The notes under the pieces were generated by a model that worked only from the letters and a program-made list of their open reading frames with translations, was not told the origin of the DNA and searched no databases. A stretch of DNA of 64,000 bases from Vogesella indigofera (lineage in GTDB: Bacteria; Pseudomonadota; Gammaproteobacteria; Burkholderiales; Chromobacteriaceae), in NCBI RefSeq assembly GCF_028548395.1, contig NZ_JAQQLA010000004.1:868001-932000 (forward strand), given 5' to 3'. The position numbers and the translations under genes were made by a program. Below, in pieces: positions 7,974 to 16,237 of this stretch (the stretch's first letter is position 1; each line of letters begins with the position of its first letter).

Positions 7974-8882
7974 ATGTCTACCTCCCGTCAGGAAACCTCG
8001 CGCGGCGTGCTGTATGCCGTCGGTGCCTTTTTCATCTGGGGCCTGTTCCCGCTGTACTGGAAGCTGCTGCACGACGTGCCGGCGTTGCAGATCCTGTGCC
8101 ACCGCATCGTGTGGTCGGCCGTGTTCGTGGCACTGATCCTGCTACTGCAGCGCAACTGGGGCTGGCTGGCCGACAGCGTGCGCGACACCCGCCGCCTCGG
8201 CATCTTTGCGCTGTCCTCGCTGCTGCTGTCGCTGAACTGGCTAATCTACATCTGGGCGGTCAACGACGGCCGCGTGGTGGAAGCCAGCCTCGGCTACTTC
8301 ATCAATCCACTGGTCAACGTGCTGCTGGGGCGCTTCTTCCTCGGCGAGCGGCTGACGCGGCCGCAGGCCAGCGCCGTCGGCCTCGCCACCCTCGGCGTGG
8401 CGTGGATCACCATCGGCGTCGGCAGCCTGCCGTGGGTGGCGCTGGGGCTGGCCGGCTCCTTCGGCGTCTACGGCCTGCTGCGCAAGCAGGCGTCGCTACC
8501 GTCACTGGAAGGGCTGGCGCTGGAAACCTTCCTGATGCTGCCGCTGGCGGCGGCCGCGCTGCTGTGGTTCGAGATCAGCGGCAACGGCGGCTTCGGCCAC
8601 CTCGGCCTCGCGACCGACCTGCTGCTGGTCGGCGGCGGCATCGTCACCGCCATCCCGCTGCTGCTGTTCGCCAGCGGCGCGCGGCGGCTGAAGCTGGCCA
8701 CCGTCGGCCTGATCCAGTACCTCGGCCCGACCATCCAGCTGCTGCTGGGCGTGCTGCTGTACCAGGAGCCGTTCGGCCCGGAACGCGCCGTCGGCTTCGC
8801 GCTGATCTGGAGCGGGCTGGCGCTGTACTCCGGCGCCGGGCTGCTCAGCTACTGGAAGCAACGCCGCCTGCAGCAGGCGTAA
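7974..8882 (+). CDS. rarD: RarD-type EamA family transporter
   Basis: A 302-residue inner-membrane protein with about ten hydrophobic helices and two EamA repeats. The family signature GVLYAVGAFFIWGLFPLYWK opens the protein, and SLNWLIYIWAVNDGRVVEAS plus LGYFINPLVNVLLG identify the RarD branch, named for chloramphenicol resistance. The physiological substrate is not known. ATG 7974 is used; an in-frame GTG lies three codons upstream. Neither has a strong ribosome site. It is monocistronic and ends at an inverted pair of the dispersed 13-mer acting as terminator. Confidence 0.9.
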   Translation: MSTSRQETSRGVLYAVGAFFIWGLFPLYWKLLHDVPALQILCHRIVWSAVFVALILLLQRNWGWLADSVRDTRRLGIFALSSLLLSLNWLIYIWAVNDGRVVEASLGYFINPLVNVLLGRFFLGERLTRPQASAVGLATLGVAWITIGVGSLPWVALGLAGSFGVYGLLRKQASLPSLEGLALETFLMLPLAAAALLWFEISGNGGFGHLGLATDLLLVGGGIVTAIPLLLFASGARRLKLATVGLIQYLGPTIQLLLGVLLYQEPFGPERAVGFALIWSGLALYSGAGLLSYWKQRRLQQA

Positions 8883-8904
8883 GCAGGCGCAGGGCAAGGA
8901 ACAT

Positions 8905-8935
8905 GCGGCCAACCTTGGTTCAGGGTTGGCCGCAT
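8905..8935. terminator. Inverted 13-mer pair, terminator-like hairpin
   Basis: TGCGGCCAACCTT is followed after six bases by GGGTTGGCCGCA, giving a long stem 22 bases after the rarD stop. There is no strong T-run, so termination is inferred from position. Confidence 0.6.
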
Positions 8936-9030
8936 TGCTTTTGGCAGGCCGCTTCACACAGTGTTCTGCCCACCCCGCTTGCCGCCACGGCCAGCCGGCA
9001 GTAGCGTGACAGGCTGCAAGGGAGGCAGAC

Positions 9031-9480
9031 ATGAGCATCACATTCGATACCGACAAGCAGCGGCTGGACCGCGACATGGTGTACCGCTACCTGAGCGGCG
9101 AATCCTACTGGGCACGCGGCCTGCCGCGCGACATCTTCGAGCGTTCGCTGGACGGCGCATTGTGCATCGGCGGCTACGACGAACGCGGCCAGCAGGTGGC
9201 GTTTGCGCGCGTGATCAGCGATTTCGCCACCTTCGCCTACCTCGGCGACGTGTTCGTGCTGGACAGCGTGCGCGGCCAGGGCACGGGCAAGGCGCTGATG
9301 GCCTACATCCAGGCCCATCCGCAGCTGCAGAACCTGCGCCGCTTCATGCTGGCCACCGCCGACGCCCACGGTCTGTACGCGCAGTACGGTTTTGCCGCGC
9401 TGGGGACGCCGGAGTGGATCATGGAAAAGCGGGACCCGGACGTCTACCGGCGGCTGGCCGGCGAACAGCAGCAGGCATGA
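9031..9480 (+). CDS. GNAT-family N-acetyltransferase
   Basis: A 149-residue GNAT enzyme expected to transfer an acetyl group from acetyl-CoA. The central strand FAYLGDVFVLDSVRGQGTGK contains the acetyl-CoA pyrophosphate-binding motif (RGQGTGKAL). AQYGFAALG and a C-terminal WIMEK region complete the fold. GGGAGG precedes the ATG. The stop overlaps the start of the AlaX-like gene by four bases (ATGA), so the two are probably coupled. The acceptor cannot be read from sequence. Confidence 0.88.
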   Translation: MSITFDTDKQRLDRDMVYRYLSGESYWARGLPRDIFERSLDGALCIGGYDERGQQVAFARVISDFATFAYLGDVFVLDSVRGQGTGKALMAYIQAHPQLQNLRRFMLATADAHGLYAQYGFAALGTPEWIMEKRDPDVYRRLAGEQQQA

Positions 9481-10139
9481 CGCACAAGGCGTTCTGGGAC
9501 GATCCCTACCTGAGCGAGCTGGCCACCCAGGTCGCCACGGTCGACGGCGAGCGCGTCACGCTGCAGGCAACCATCTTCTATGCCGAGAGCGGCGGCCAGG
9601 AAAGCGACACCGGCAGCATCGCCGGCCAGCCGGTGCTGCTGGCGGAAAAGCAGGGGCAGGACATCGTCTACACCCTGGCTGCCGGCCACGGCCTGCAGCC
9701 GGGCAACGCGGTGACGGTGCGCATCGACTGGCCACGGCGCTACCGGCTGATGCGGCTGCACTTCGCCGCCGAGCTGACGCTGGAAACCATCTGCCGCGAC
9801 GTCGACGGCGTGGAAAAGATCGGCGCCCACATCGGCGAGCACAAGGCGCGCATCGACTTTGCGCTGCCGCAGCCGATTACCACGCAGCTGGCCACCATCA
9901 CCGCCAGGGTACAGGCGCTGATCGACAACGATTCCCCCATTGTCAGCGCGTTTTCCGATGCGGCCAACGAGCGCCGCTACTGGGAAGTGCCCGGCTACTG
10001 CCGCGTGCCGTGCGGTGGTACCCACCTCAGGCACACCGCCGAGGTTGGCCGCATCGCGCTGAAGCGCAAGAACGTCGGCCGCGGCAAGGAGCGGGTGGAA
10101 ATCACGCTGCTGGACGACACCCCGCAACAGGAAAACTGA
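9477..10139 (+). CDS. AlaX-like alanyl-tRNA editing protein
   Basis: The 220-residue protein matches the free-standing editing domain related to AlaRS/ThrRS, which hydrolyses mischarged tRNA. Visible signatures are FYAESGGQESDTGSI near the N-terminus, RLMRLHFAAELTLE in the middle and PCGGTHLRHTAEVG towards the C-terminus. The CGGTH zinc pair is intact. In the first metal motif, usually HxxxH, the second His is Glu (HFAAE). Subfamilies with this change may exist, so activity is not excluded. The start overlaps the GNAT stop. A 13-mer variant (GGTTGGCCGCA) lies in the coding sequence at 10043-10053. Confidence 0.85.
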   Translation: MTHKAFWDDPYLSELATQVATVDGERVTLQATIFYAESGGQESDTGSIAGQPVLLAEKQGQDIVYTLAAGHGLQPGNAVTVRIDWPRRYRLMRLHFAAELTLETICRDVDGVEKIGAHIGEHKARIDFALPQPITTQLATITARVQALIDNDSPIVSAFSDAANERRYWEVPGYCRVPCGGTHLRHTAEVGRIALKRKNVGRGKERVEITLLDDTPQQEN

Positions 10140-10140
10140 G

Positions 10141-11031
10141 ATGCTGCTCTACGATCTGGCGGCGCTGGGCGCCGCCGCCTGCTGGGCCATCAGCGCCGTC
10201 ATTGGCGCCACGCCGTCGCGGCAGCTGGGTTCCTTCGGCTTTACCCGCATCCGCCTCAGTCTGCTGACGCTGTTGCTGGGCGGTCTCAGCCTCGCCGGTG
10301 GCGGCTGGCAGGGGCTGGCGGCGGCCAACCTTGGCCTCTTGCTGCTGTCCAGCCTGACCGGCATCTTCCTCGGCGACACGCTGATGTTCGCCGCCATGAA
10401 CCGCCTCGGCCCGCGCCGTACCGGCCTGCTGTTCGCCACCCATGCGGTGTTCTCGGTGGCGCTGGGGGTGATGCTGCTCAGCGAAACGCTCAGCGCCCGC
10501 GCCGCCATCGGCAGCGGGCTGGTATTCGCCGGCGTGCTGTGCGCGATCGCCTTTGGCCGCCGCGATGGCGAGCAGCCACAGTGGGAGAGCGGGCAGGGTA
10601 TCAAACTGGGGGTGGCACTGGGGCTGGGCGCGGCGCTATGCCAGGCGCTGGGCACCTTGCTGGCCAAGCCGGTGATGGCCGGCGGCGTCGATCCGCTCAC
10701 CGCCAACGGCCTGCGCATCGCCGTCAGCTGCGGCGCGCACTGGCTGCTGTGGGCCAGCGGCAACCGCCACGCGCGGCTGCAAAGCCCGCTGTCGCCGCGG
10801 CTGTTCGGCCAGACCGTGCTCAACGGCGTGATCGGCCAGGGCGTGGGCATGACGCTGATCATGCTGGCGCTGCGCGAGGGCGACGTCGCCAGCGTCGGCA
10901 TGCTGTCGGCGATGACGCCGGTGCTGATCCTGCCGCTACTGTGGGCGGTGCTGCGGCAACGCCCGCCGGCCCTGGCCTGGCTGGGTGCCGCCACCAGCGT
11001 CGTCGGCAGCATGCTGCTCGTGGCACGCTGA
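10141..11031 (+). CDS. EamA/DMT-family transporter
   Basis: A 296-residue membrane protein with about ten hydrophobic helices arranged as two EamA repeats. The first starts MLLYDLAALGAAACWAISAV and the second begins near residue 155 (GVALGLGAALCQALGTLLAK). Such proteins usually export metabolites or amino acids; the substrate cannot be told. It starts one base after the AlaX-like stop and closes a three-gene operon. A copy of the dispersed motif (GCGGCCAACCTTG) is embedded at 10321-10333. Transcription probably ends at 11056-11081. Confidence 0.88.
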   Translation: MLLYDLAALGAAACWAISAVIGATPSRQLGSFGFTRIRLSLLTLLLGGLSLAGGGWQGLAAANLGLLLLSSLTGIFLGDTLMFAAMNRLGPRRTGLLFATHAVFSVALGVMLLSETLSARAAIGSGLVFAGVLCAIAFGRRDGEQPQWESGQGIKLGVALGLGAALCQALGTLLAKPVMAGGVDPLTANGLRIAVSCGAHWLLWASGNRHARLQSPLSPRLFGQTVLNGVIGQGVGMTLIMLALREGDVASVGMLSAMTPVLILPLLWAVLRQRPPALAWLGAATSVVGSMLLVAR

Positions 11032-11055
11032 CGGCCGCCGCGCGCAAAAACAAAA

Positions 11056-11081
11056 CGGCCAACCTTGCCCAAGGTTGGCCG
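11056..11081. terminator. Inverted 13-mer pair, bidirectional terminator
   Basis: Perfect 12-base arms CGGCCAACCTTG and CAAGGTTGGCCG with a 2-base loop lie between the convergent EamA and phosphatase genes. The A-rich 5' flank gives a U-tract only for the minus-strand transcript. Confidence 0.75.
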
Positions 11082-11105
11082 CAACGTTTCCGGGTGTGCG
11101 CCGGC

Positions 11106-11897
11106 TTACTGGTTGGCGCGCACCCAGCGGTGCCAGTGGCCGAACAGCTCCGGGTCCAGCGCCGCGATCACCGAACGCTTCCACAGCGTGTCCGTCCAGT
11201 AGTCATCGGTATTGAGGCTGGCGATGCGGCCGCCGGCTTCCTCCAGGATCACCGCGCCGGCGGCGTAGTCCCACAGCCGCTGGCCGCCGTGCAGGTACAG
11301 ATCGTAGCGGCCGGCGGCGAGGAAGCACCAGTCCAGTGTGCTGGAGCCCATGCTGCGCTGGCTGCCGAACGGCGCCACGCTGTTCATGCGCGCCGCCAGC
11401 TTGCCGGAGCGCAGGTACTTGATCTCCACCGCGGCGATGGCGTCGCCCATGCTGTTGCGCGTGGTCTTCAGCGGCAGGCGGTTGCCGTTGAGGTAGGCGC
11501 CCTTGCCGCGCCGCGCGTAAAACATCTCGTCGGCCACCGGGTTGTAGATCACGCCCAGCTCGCTGATGCCGTTCACCATCAGCGCCACCGAGATGGCGAA
11601 GTAGGGCAGGCCGTTGACGAAATTGGTGGTGCCGTCGATGGGGTCGACCACCCACAGCCCGTCCGGATTGGCCGCCCACAGCGCGTCCTGCTCCTCGCGC
11701 GTCATTTCCTCGCCCAGCACCGGGTGCGGCAGGATCTGTGGCAGGTCGCGCTGCAACGCCTGCTGGCAGCCAAGATCGGCCTCGGTAAACAGCGAACCGT
11801 CGTCCTTGCGCGTCTTGCCGACGCGCAAAAAGCGCGGCATGACCTCGGTCTGGGCCACGTTACGAACGGTACGGATGACCTCGTCGACCACCTGCAT
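11106..11897 (-). CDS. Inositol monophosphatase family protein
   Basis: A 263-residue Mg-dependent phosphatase of the IMPase/CysQ superfamily. All metal-site motifs are present: E-E in VLGEEMTREEQ, DPIDGTTNF near 88, and the C-terminal WDYAAGAVILEEAGG near 210. Substrates in this family include inositol phosphate, PAP or sugar phosphates, and sequence does not decide between them. AGGAG precedes ATG 11897. The gene diverges from rsmE and shares a 168-base intergenic region with it. Confidence 0.9.
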   Translation of the reverse strand: MQVVDEVIRTVRNVAQTEVMPRFLRVGKTRKDDGSLFTEADLGCQQALQRDLPQILPHPVLGEEMTREEQDALWAANPDGLWVVDPIDGTTNFVNGLPYFAISVALMVNGISELGVIYNPVADEMFYARRGKGAYLNGNRLPLKTTRNSMGDAIAAVEIKYLRSGKLAARMNSVAPFGSQRSMGSSTLDWCFLAAGRYDLYLHGGQRLWDYAAGAVILEEAGGRIASLNTDDYWTDTLWKRSVIAALDPELFGHWHRWVRANQ

Positions 11898-12065
11898 GCG
11901 CTTCTCCTGGCGCGTCCGCCGGTCAGCGGACGGGTTAACACGGTTGGCAGGCCGGTGGGCCCGCACCTCAAGCCGTCCCCCGCGGGGGCGAATTGAAAAC
12001 AGTGGTTGTTGCAATTGCAGCAAAACAAGCAAAATACCGCCATCACCACAGACTTTCAACACACC

Positions 12066-12794
12066 ATGCCCAGGTTTTTTGTTGCCACACCCCTCGCCGG
12101 CCTGCGTTCGCTGTCCCTTCCCGACCATGTCGTGCGCCATGTGCAGGTATTGCGGCTGAAAGAAGGCGACGCCATCACCCTGTTCGACGGCCGTGGCGGC
12201 GAGTACCAGGCCACGCTCACCGCCATCGCCAAGCGCGATGCCGACTGCGACATCAGCCGCTTCGACGACAGCAGCCGCGAGTCGCCGCTGTGGCTGGGGC
12301 TGGCACAGGCGATCTCCAGCGGCGACCGCATGGAGTTCACGCTGCAGAAGGGGGTGGAGATGGGCGTCAGCGTGTTCCAGCCGCTGATGACCGAGCGCAG
12401 CATCGTCAAGCTGGCCGGCGACCGTGCCGACAAGCGTCTTGCGCGCTGGCAGGAGATCATCGTCTCCGCCTGCGAGCAGTGCGGGCGCAATACCATCCCC
12501 GAGGTGCTGCCGATCCTGACGCTGAAGCAGTGGCTGGCGGCGAAGCCGGACGGCGACGCGCATCTGGTGCTGTCACCGCTGGGCACGCAGCGGCTGGCCG
12601 ACATTGCCACCGCACCCGGCAAGGCGTGGCTGATGGCGGGGCCGGAAGGCGGGCTGTCGGCGGCGGAAGAGACGGCGGCGATCGGCGCCGGCTGGACCCC
12701 GCTCAAGCTCGGCCCGCGCATCCTGCGCACCGAAACCGCGGCACTGGCGGCGGCGGCGGCGATGCAGACGGTGTGGGGCGACTACGACGCCTGA
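12066..12794 (+). CDS. rsmE: 16S rRNA (uracil-1498-N3)-methyltransferase RsmE
   Basis: This 242-residue SPOUT methyltransferase modifies U1498 of 16S rRNA using S-adenosylmethionine. It begins with the family-typical MPRFF and an N-terminal PUA-like domain (HVVRHVQVLRLKEGD). The knotted SAM-binding end contains GPEGGLSAAE and LGPRILRTETA. Upstream in-frame codons exist but the MPRFF start is canonical. It is monocistronic, divergent from the phosphatase gene, and followed by a degenerate inverted pair of the dispersed motif. Confidence 0.95.
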   Translation: MPRFFVATPLAGLRSLSLPDHVVRHVQVLRLKEGDAITLFDGRGGEYQATLTAIAKRDADCDISRFDDSSRESPLWLGLAQAISSGDRMEFTLQKGVEMGVSVFQPLMTERSIVKLAGDRADKRLARWQEIIVSACEQCGRNTIPEVLPILTLKQWLAAKPDGDAHLVLSPLGTQRLADIATAPGKAWLMAGPEGGLSAAEETAAIGAGWTPLKLGPRILRTETAALAAAAAMQTVWGDYDA

Positions 12795-12814
12795 GACCGC
12801 GCTCCACTTTCACT

Positions 12815-12860
12815 GCGGCCAACCCTGGGCCTGAGCAAGGCCCGCGGCAAGGTTGGCCGC
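12815..12860. repeat. Spaced inverted pair of the dispersed motif
   Basis: GCGGCCAACC and GGTTGGCCGC form 10-base arms around a 26-base loop that itself contains GGGCCT/AGGCCC. It lies after rsmE and may act as a terminator between the convergent genes. Confidence 0.6.
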
Positions 12861-12938
12861 CACGCCCGTCGCCGGGCACCCCGTCAAATAAAAAACGGTG
12901 GCTGCGTGCCACCGTTTTGCTTGTCTGTCACTCGCCGC

Positions 12939-13520
12939 TCAGTGCCCGCTGCGGCGGTAGATCAGGCGCCGATCAAACAGCGCCTCGTACTGGCTGAGGC
13001 GGAACTGGCCCTCTTCCGGCACCGCGCGGTCGTAGTTATAGCGCTGGCCCTGGTATTCGATCCACGCCACGATCGGCAGGCCAAGATAGCTGCCGACCGT
13101 TTCCGGCGACTTGGTCACCTCGCTGTCGGCCAGCAGCAGGCCGACGCGCTCCTGCGTCGCCACCGCGTCCTGCTCGTCGCCGACCACCGTCGCCAGCGGT
13201 TTCAGCGGGATGCCGCGCCGGCGCAGTTGCCGCGCATGCCACAGCATCAGCCAACGCACCATCAGCGTCGGCAGCAGCACCGGGTGCACCTGCTTGCTGT
13301 CGTCGAACATGCACTTCACTTCAAAACGGTTGCCGCATTGCGGGCATTCGGCGCGCGCCAGGATGAACACGCGGTCGACCACCAGCAGCGCCACGCCGTG
13401 CATGGCCGGCGATTTGACCAGTTTCTTGCAGTGCGGGCAGTGCTTGGCAAAGCTGCTGACCTTGACGCCGCTGGGGAACACCTGCGGCAGGAATCGATCT
13501 AGTCGATCGGGCTTGAGCAT
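12939..13520 (-). CDS. Hypothetical protein with two CxxC zinc-ribbon motifs
   Basis: The 193-residue protein carries CPHCKKL near residue 28 and CPQCGNRF near residue 58, spaced as a small zinc ribbon. A basic helical middle follows (RWLMLWHARQLRRRG), then a C-terminal region with VAWIEYQGQRYNYDRAVPEEG. No membrane segment or known catalytic motif is visible. I do not recognise the family. The frame remains open far upstream, but that extension runs antiphase through the mutarotase gene. ATG 13520 with CGGAG upstream is the likely start. Confidence 0.7.
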   Translation of the reverse strand: MLKPDRLDRFLPQVFPSGVKVSSFAKHCPHCKKLVKSPAMHGVALLVVDRVFILARAECPQCGNRFEVKCMFDDSKQVHPVLLPTLMVRWLMLWHARQLRRRGIPLKPLATVVGDEQDAVATQERVGLLLADSEVTKSPETVGSYLGLPIVAWIEYQGQRYNYDRAVPEEGQFRLSQYEALFDRRLIYRRSGH

Positions 13521-13555
13521 ACTCGTCACGCTCCGGTGAATCAGGTAAAGCGCGA

Positions 13556-14425
13556 TTATAACGCCGCGACGCGCAGCTGCTGCGTCAGACTGTGCGCCTC
13601 GCCGGCGGCCAGCACCCGCGCGTCGGCGCCGGCATTGGCCGCCTCCAGGCACAGGAAATGCTGCCAGCCGTCGGCGGGCAGGTCGGCAAGCTTGGCCGCA
13701 CCCTGCTGCCACGGCGTCCACAGCACGGTGCTGGCGCTGCCGCTGCTGGAGAGCTGCAGCTGACGCTGCCAGCCGGCATCGTGCAGTTGCAGCGGCGCGG
13801 CGCTGGCCACTACCGCATCGGTGGCCGCCTGCGGCGTCCAGTCGCCGTCCGGCCAGCTCTTGAACTGGCCGTCGAGCTTGTCGTGGTACGGCGCCTGCGC
13901 CAGGCCCAGCAGGCGCAGCTGGCGGATGTCGCTGACCGCGACATAGCTGTGCAGCGCCTGACTCAGCGGCTGCGGCGTCTTGCCGAGGTTGCGCGTGGTC
14001 AGCGTCAGCGACAGCTGCTGCGGGGCCAGCAGCAGCGTCAGCGACGCCTGCAGCTCGCCCTCGCGCGGGCCGTTGAGGCTGAGGTGGAAACCGTCGTCGC
14101 TGCGCACCACCGCGTTCACCGTCCACAGCGCAGTGCGCGCCACGCCGTGCTGCGGGCGGCTGCTGTCGGTCGGGTGGGGGCCGAACCACGGCCAGCACAG
14201 CGGGATGCCGCCGCGAATGGCCTTGCCCGGCTGCAGCTGTGCCTGCGGCGACAGGTACAGCAGCGGCTGGCCGCCGGCGGGGATGAAGTCGAGCAGCTGG
14301 CCGCCATACAGGCTGAGCACGGCGCTGAAATCCGGGTGGCTGAAGGCGAGGCCGGGCATGCCGGGGGCCAGTTCGATGGCACGCACGCCGGCGGGCAGCA
14401 GGTCGGGATGGACAGGGTGGGTCAT
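13556..14425 (-). CDS. yeaD: D-hexose-6-phosphate mutarotase (aldose 1-epimerase family)
   Basis: A 289-residue cytoplasmic enzyme expected to interconvert alpha and beta anomers of glucose-6-phosphate-like sugars. Family landmarks are GGQLLDFIPAG, IRGGIPLCWPWFGPH near residue 70, HGVARTALW near 95 with the catalytic His, and FLCLEAAN near the C-terminus with a likely catalytic Glu. AAGGATG precedes the ATG. It lies upstream of the zinc-ribbon gene on the same strand with about 35 bases between them, so they may be co-transcribed. Confidence 0.9.
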   Translation of the reverse strand: MTHPVHPDLLPAGVRAIELAPGMPGLAFSHPDFSAVLSLYGGQLLDFIPAGGQPLLYLSPQAQLQPGKAIRGGIPLCWPWFGPHPTDSSRPQHGVARTALWTVNAVVRSDDGFHLSLNGPREGELQASLTLLLAPQQLSLTLTTRNLGKTPQPLSQALHSYVAVSDIRQLRLLGLAQAPYHDKLDGQFKSWPDGDWTPQAATDAVVASAAPLQLHDAGWQRQLQLSSSGSASTVLWTPWQQGAAKLADLPADGWQHFLCLEAANAGADARVLAAGEAHSLTQQLRVAAL

Positions 14426-14547
14426 GATGACATCCTTGCAGGCGTAGTAGCGGTGTGACGGCTACAATGCAACAGTTCCTGCCGGCTTGCCAAGCGCGCC
14501 ATGCCGCCGGCGTTCTGCGTTCCAACCCTGTACCAAGGAGTGATGCC

Positions 14548-15246
14548 GTGAATTCACGCTGGATCGACATTCAAACCGCACAAGGCGAAACCTTCTCCGG
14601 CTACCTGACGCTACCGCCAACCGGCAGCGGCCCCGGCATCGTGCTGGTGCAGGAGATCTGGGGCGTCAACGAACACATCCGCGCCGTGGCCGAGCAGTAC
14701 GCGCTGGACGGCTACGTGGTGCTGGCGCCGGACGTGTTCTGGCGGCTGAGCCCGCGCGTGGACCTCGCCTACGACGACGCCGGCACGCAGCAGGCCTTCG
14801 GCTACTACCAGCGGGTGGATACCGCGCTGGCGGCTGCCGACGTGGCGGCGGCGGTGGCGACCCTGCGCGCCCTGCCGCAAGTGGACGGCAAGGTGGCGAC
14901 GCTGGGCTTCTGCCTCGGCGGCCAGCTGGCCTATCGCGCCGCGGCGCTGAGCCAGGCCGATGCCGCGGTGTGCTACTACGGCGGCGGCATCCAGCAGCAC
15001 CTGGACGTGGCCGCCGACATCACCATGCCTATCCTGTTCCACTACGCGGCGCAGGACGGCCACATCAGCCAGGACATGGTGGCGGCGGTGAAGGCGGCGT
15101 TTGCCGGTAAGCCGAACGCGGTGTTCCACGACTACGCCGGCGTCGACCACGGCTTCAACTGCTGGGGCCGGCCGATGTACGACCAGCGCGCCGCGGCACT
15201 GGCGCACGGCCGCAGCCTGCAGTTTCTCGCCGCCCACCTCGACTGA
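14548..15246 (+). CDS. Dienelactone hydrolase family protein
   Basis: A 232-residue alpha/beta hydrolase. The Cys-Asp-His triad of dienelactone hydrolases is visible in GFCLGGQLAY (Cys), AAQDGHIS (Asp) and AGVDHGFNC (His). QEIWGVNEHIRAVAEQYA near residue 33 is also typical. The start is a GTG at 14548, seven bases after AAGGAG; the nearby ATG at 14543 is in another frame and hits a stop at once. No aromatic-degradation genes are adjacent, so the natural substrate is uncertain. Confidence 0.9.
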   Translation: MNSRWIDIQTAQGETFSGYLTLPPTGSGPGIVLVQEIWGVNEHIRAVAEQYALDGYVVLAPDVFWRLSPRVDLAYDDAGTQQAFGYYQRVDTALAAADVAAAVATLRALPQVDGKVATLGFCLGGQLAYRAAALSQADAAVCYYGGGIQQHLDVAADITMPILFHYAAQDGHISQDMVAAVKAAFAGKPNAVFHDYAGVDHGFNCWGRPMYDQRAAALAHGRSLQFLAAHLD

Positions 15247-15313
15247 AGCACCGCGCGCGGCCGCCCGCCGGCGGCCGCGCCTTTTTCCGTCCGTTTCAGC
15301 TTACAATCGCTGC

Positions 15314-16039
15314 ATGAGCACGCCCAAACCCGCCTCCAAGCCGCACTACCTGCGCATCCGCGATTTCATTCTAGACGGTATCAAGAGCCGCAGCTTCGCC
15401 CCCGGCGCCAAGATTCCACCCGAGGTGGAGCTGGCCCGCCAGTTCGGCGTGTCGCGCATGACCGTCAACAAGGCGATCCGCGATCTGGCCGAGGCCGGCG
15501 TGCTGCTGCGCTACGCCGGCGACGGCACCTACGTCGCCGAGCGCAAGGCGGAATCGCCGCTCCTGGACGTCAACAACATCGCCGAGGAGATCGCCAGCCG
15601 CGGCCACGCCTACCGCGCCGAGGTGCACTTCGTGCGCGAGGAAGCCGCCAGCGAGGAAGTGGCGCTGCGACTGGCGCTGGGCGTCGGCATGCCGGTGTTC
15701 CACTCGCTGATCGTGCACTTCGAGGACGACACCCCGATCCAGCTCGAAGACCGCTACATCAACCCGCAGTGGGCGCCGGACTACCTGGCGCAGCAGTTCC
15801 AGCGCGAGACGCCGAACGCCTACCTGATGCGCGCCTGCCCGCTGACCGATGTCGAGCACACCGTCGAGGCGGTGTTGCCGGACACAGAGGCGCAGAGCCT
15901 GCTGGGGCTGCTCCCCAGCGAACCCTGCCTGCGCGTGCTGCGCCGCACCTGGTCCGGCAAGCACCTAGTCAGCTTCGCGCGGCTGCTGCACCCCGGCGCC
16001 GGCTACAAGCTGCGCTCGCAGACGCGGGTACGCAAATAG
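15314..16039 (+). CDS. hutC: Histidine utilization repressor HutC (GntR family)
   Basis: A 241-residue GntR/HutC regulator. An N-terminal winged helix (PPEVELARQFGVSRMTVNKA) is followed by a UTRA ligand domain with RYAGDGTYVAE and a C-terminal HLVSFARLLHPGAGYKL. HutC represses hut genes and releases DNA when urocanate binds. It is first in a hutC-I-G-U-H array on one strand but is separated from hutI by its own hairpin terminator and an operator-containing promoter. A perfect 20-base palindrome starts on the last base of its stop codon. Confidence 0.95.
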   Translation: MSTPKPASKPHYLRIRDFILDGIKSRSFAPGAKIPPEVELARQFGVSRMTVNKAIRDLAEAGVLLRYAGDGTYVAERKAESPLLDVNNIAEEIASRGHAYRAEVHFVREEAASEEVALRLALGVGMPVFHSLIVHFEDDTPIQLEDRYINPQWAPDYLAQQFQRETPNAYLMRACPLTDVEHTVEAVLPDTEAQSLLGLLPSEPCLRVLRRTWSGKHLVSFARLLHPGAGYKLRSQTRVRK

Positions 16040-16058
16040 TAAATGTATATACATTTAC
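16039..16058. promoter_or_regulatory. HutC-type operator at the 3' end of hutC
   Basis: GTAAATGTATATACATTTAC is a perfect 20-base palindrome containing the TGTATATACA core of HutC sites. It begins at the hutC stop codon and precedes the hutC terminator. Its centre is about 157 bases from that of the operator at the hutI promoter. Confidence 0.8.
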
Positions 16059-16073
16059 GCAACACCCGGAAAC

Positions 16074-16105
16074 AGGCCACGCCAGCGCGTGGCCTTTTGT
16101 TTTTA
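16074..16105 (+). terminator. Rho-independent terminator of hutC
   Basis: GGCCACGC and GCGTGGCC arms with a 4-base loop are followed by TTTTGTTTTT. It sits about 35 bases past the hutC stop, so hutC and hutIGUH are probably separate transcripts. Confidence 0.85.
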
Positions 16106-16173
16106 TTGGGTTTTTCACCACCTTTCCGGCCCGTCGCCTAGCGCGCGGCAAACGATCCGGCCGCAGAAAAATC

Positions 16174-16216
16174 TTGACGCCCGCCTTGCGATCAACTAAA
16201 TGTATATACAATTAAT
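16174..16216 (+). promoter_or_regulatory. hutI promoter with overlapping HutC operator
   Basis: TTGACG at 16174-16179 is a good -35 element. A -10 near 16197-16202 (TAAATG) overlaps the HutC core TGTATATACA at 16201-16210. Repressor bound here would block RNA polymerase. Confidence 0.7.
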
Positions 16217-16237
16217 CGCAAAACAGCGGACACCACC

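Noticed and set aside
12939..14570. Reading the zinc-ribbon gene as a 540-residue protein
   Set aside because: The upstream two thirds are antiphase to the mutarotase gene and low complexity. A normal start exists at 13520.
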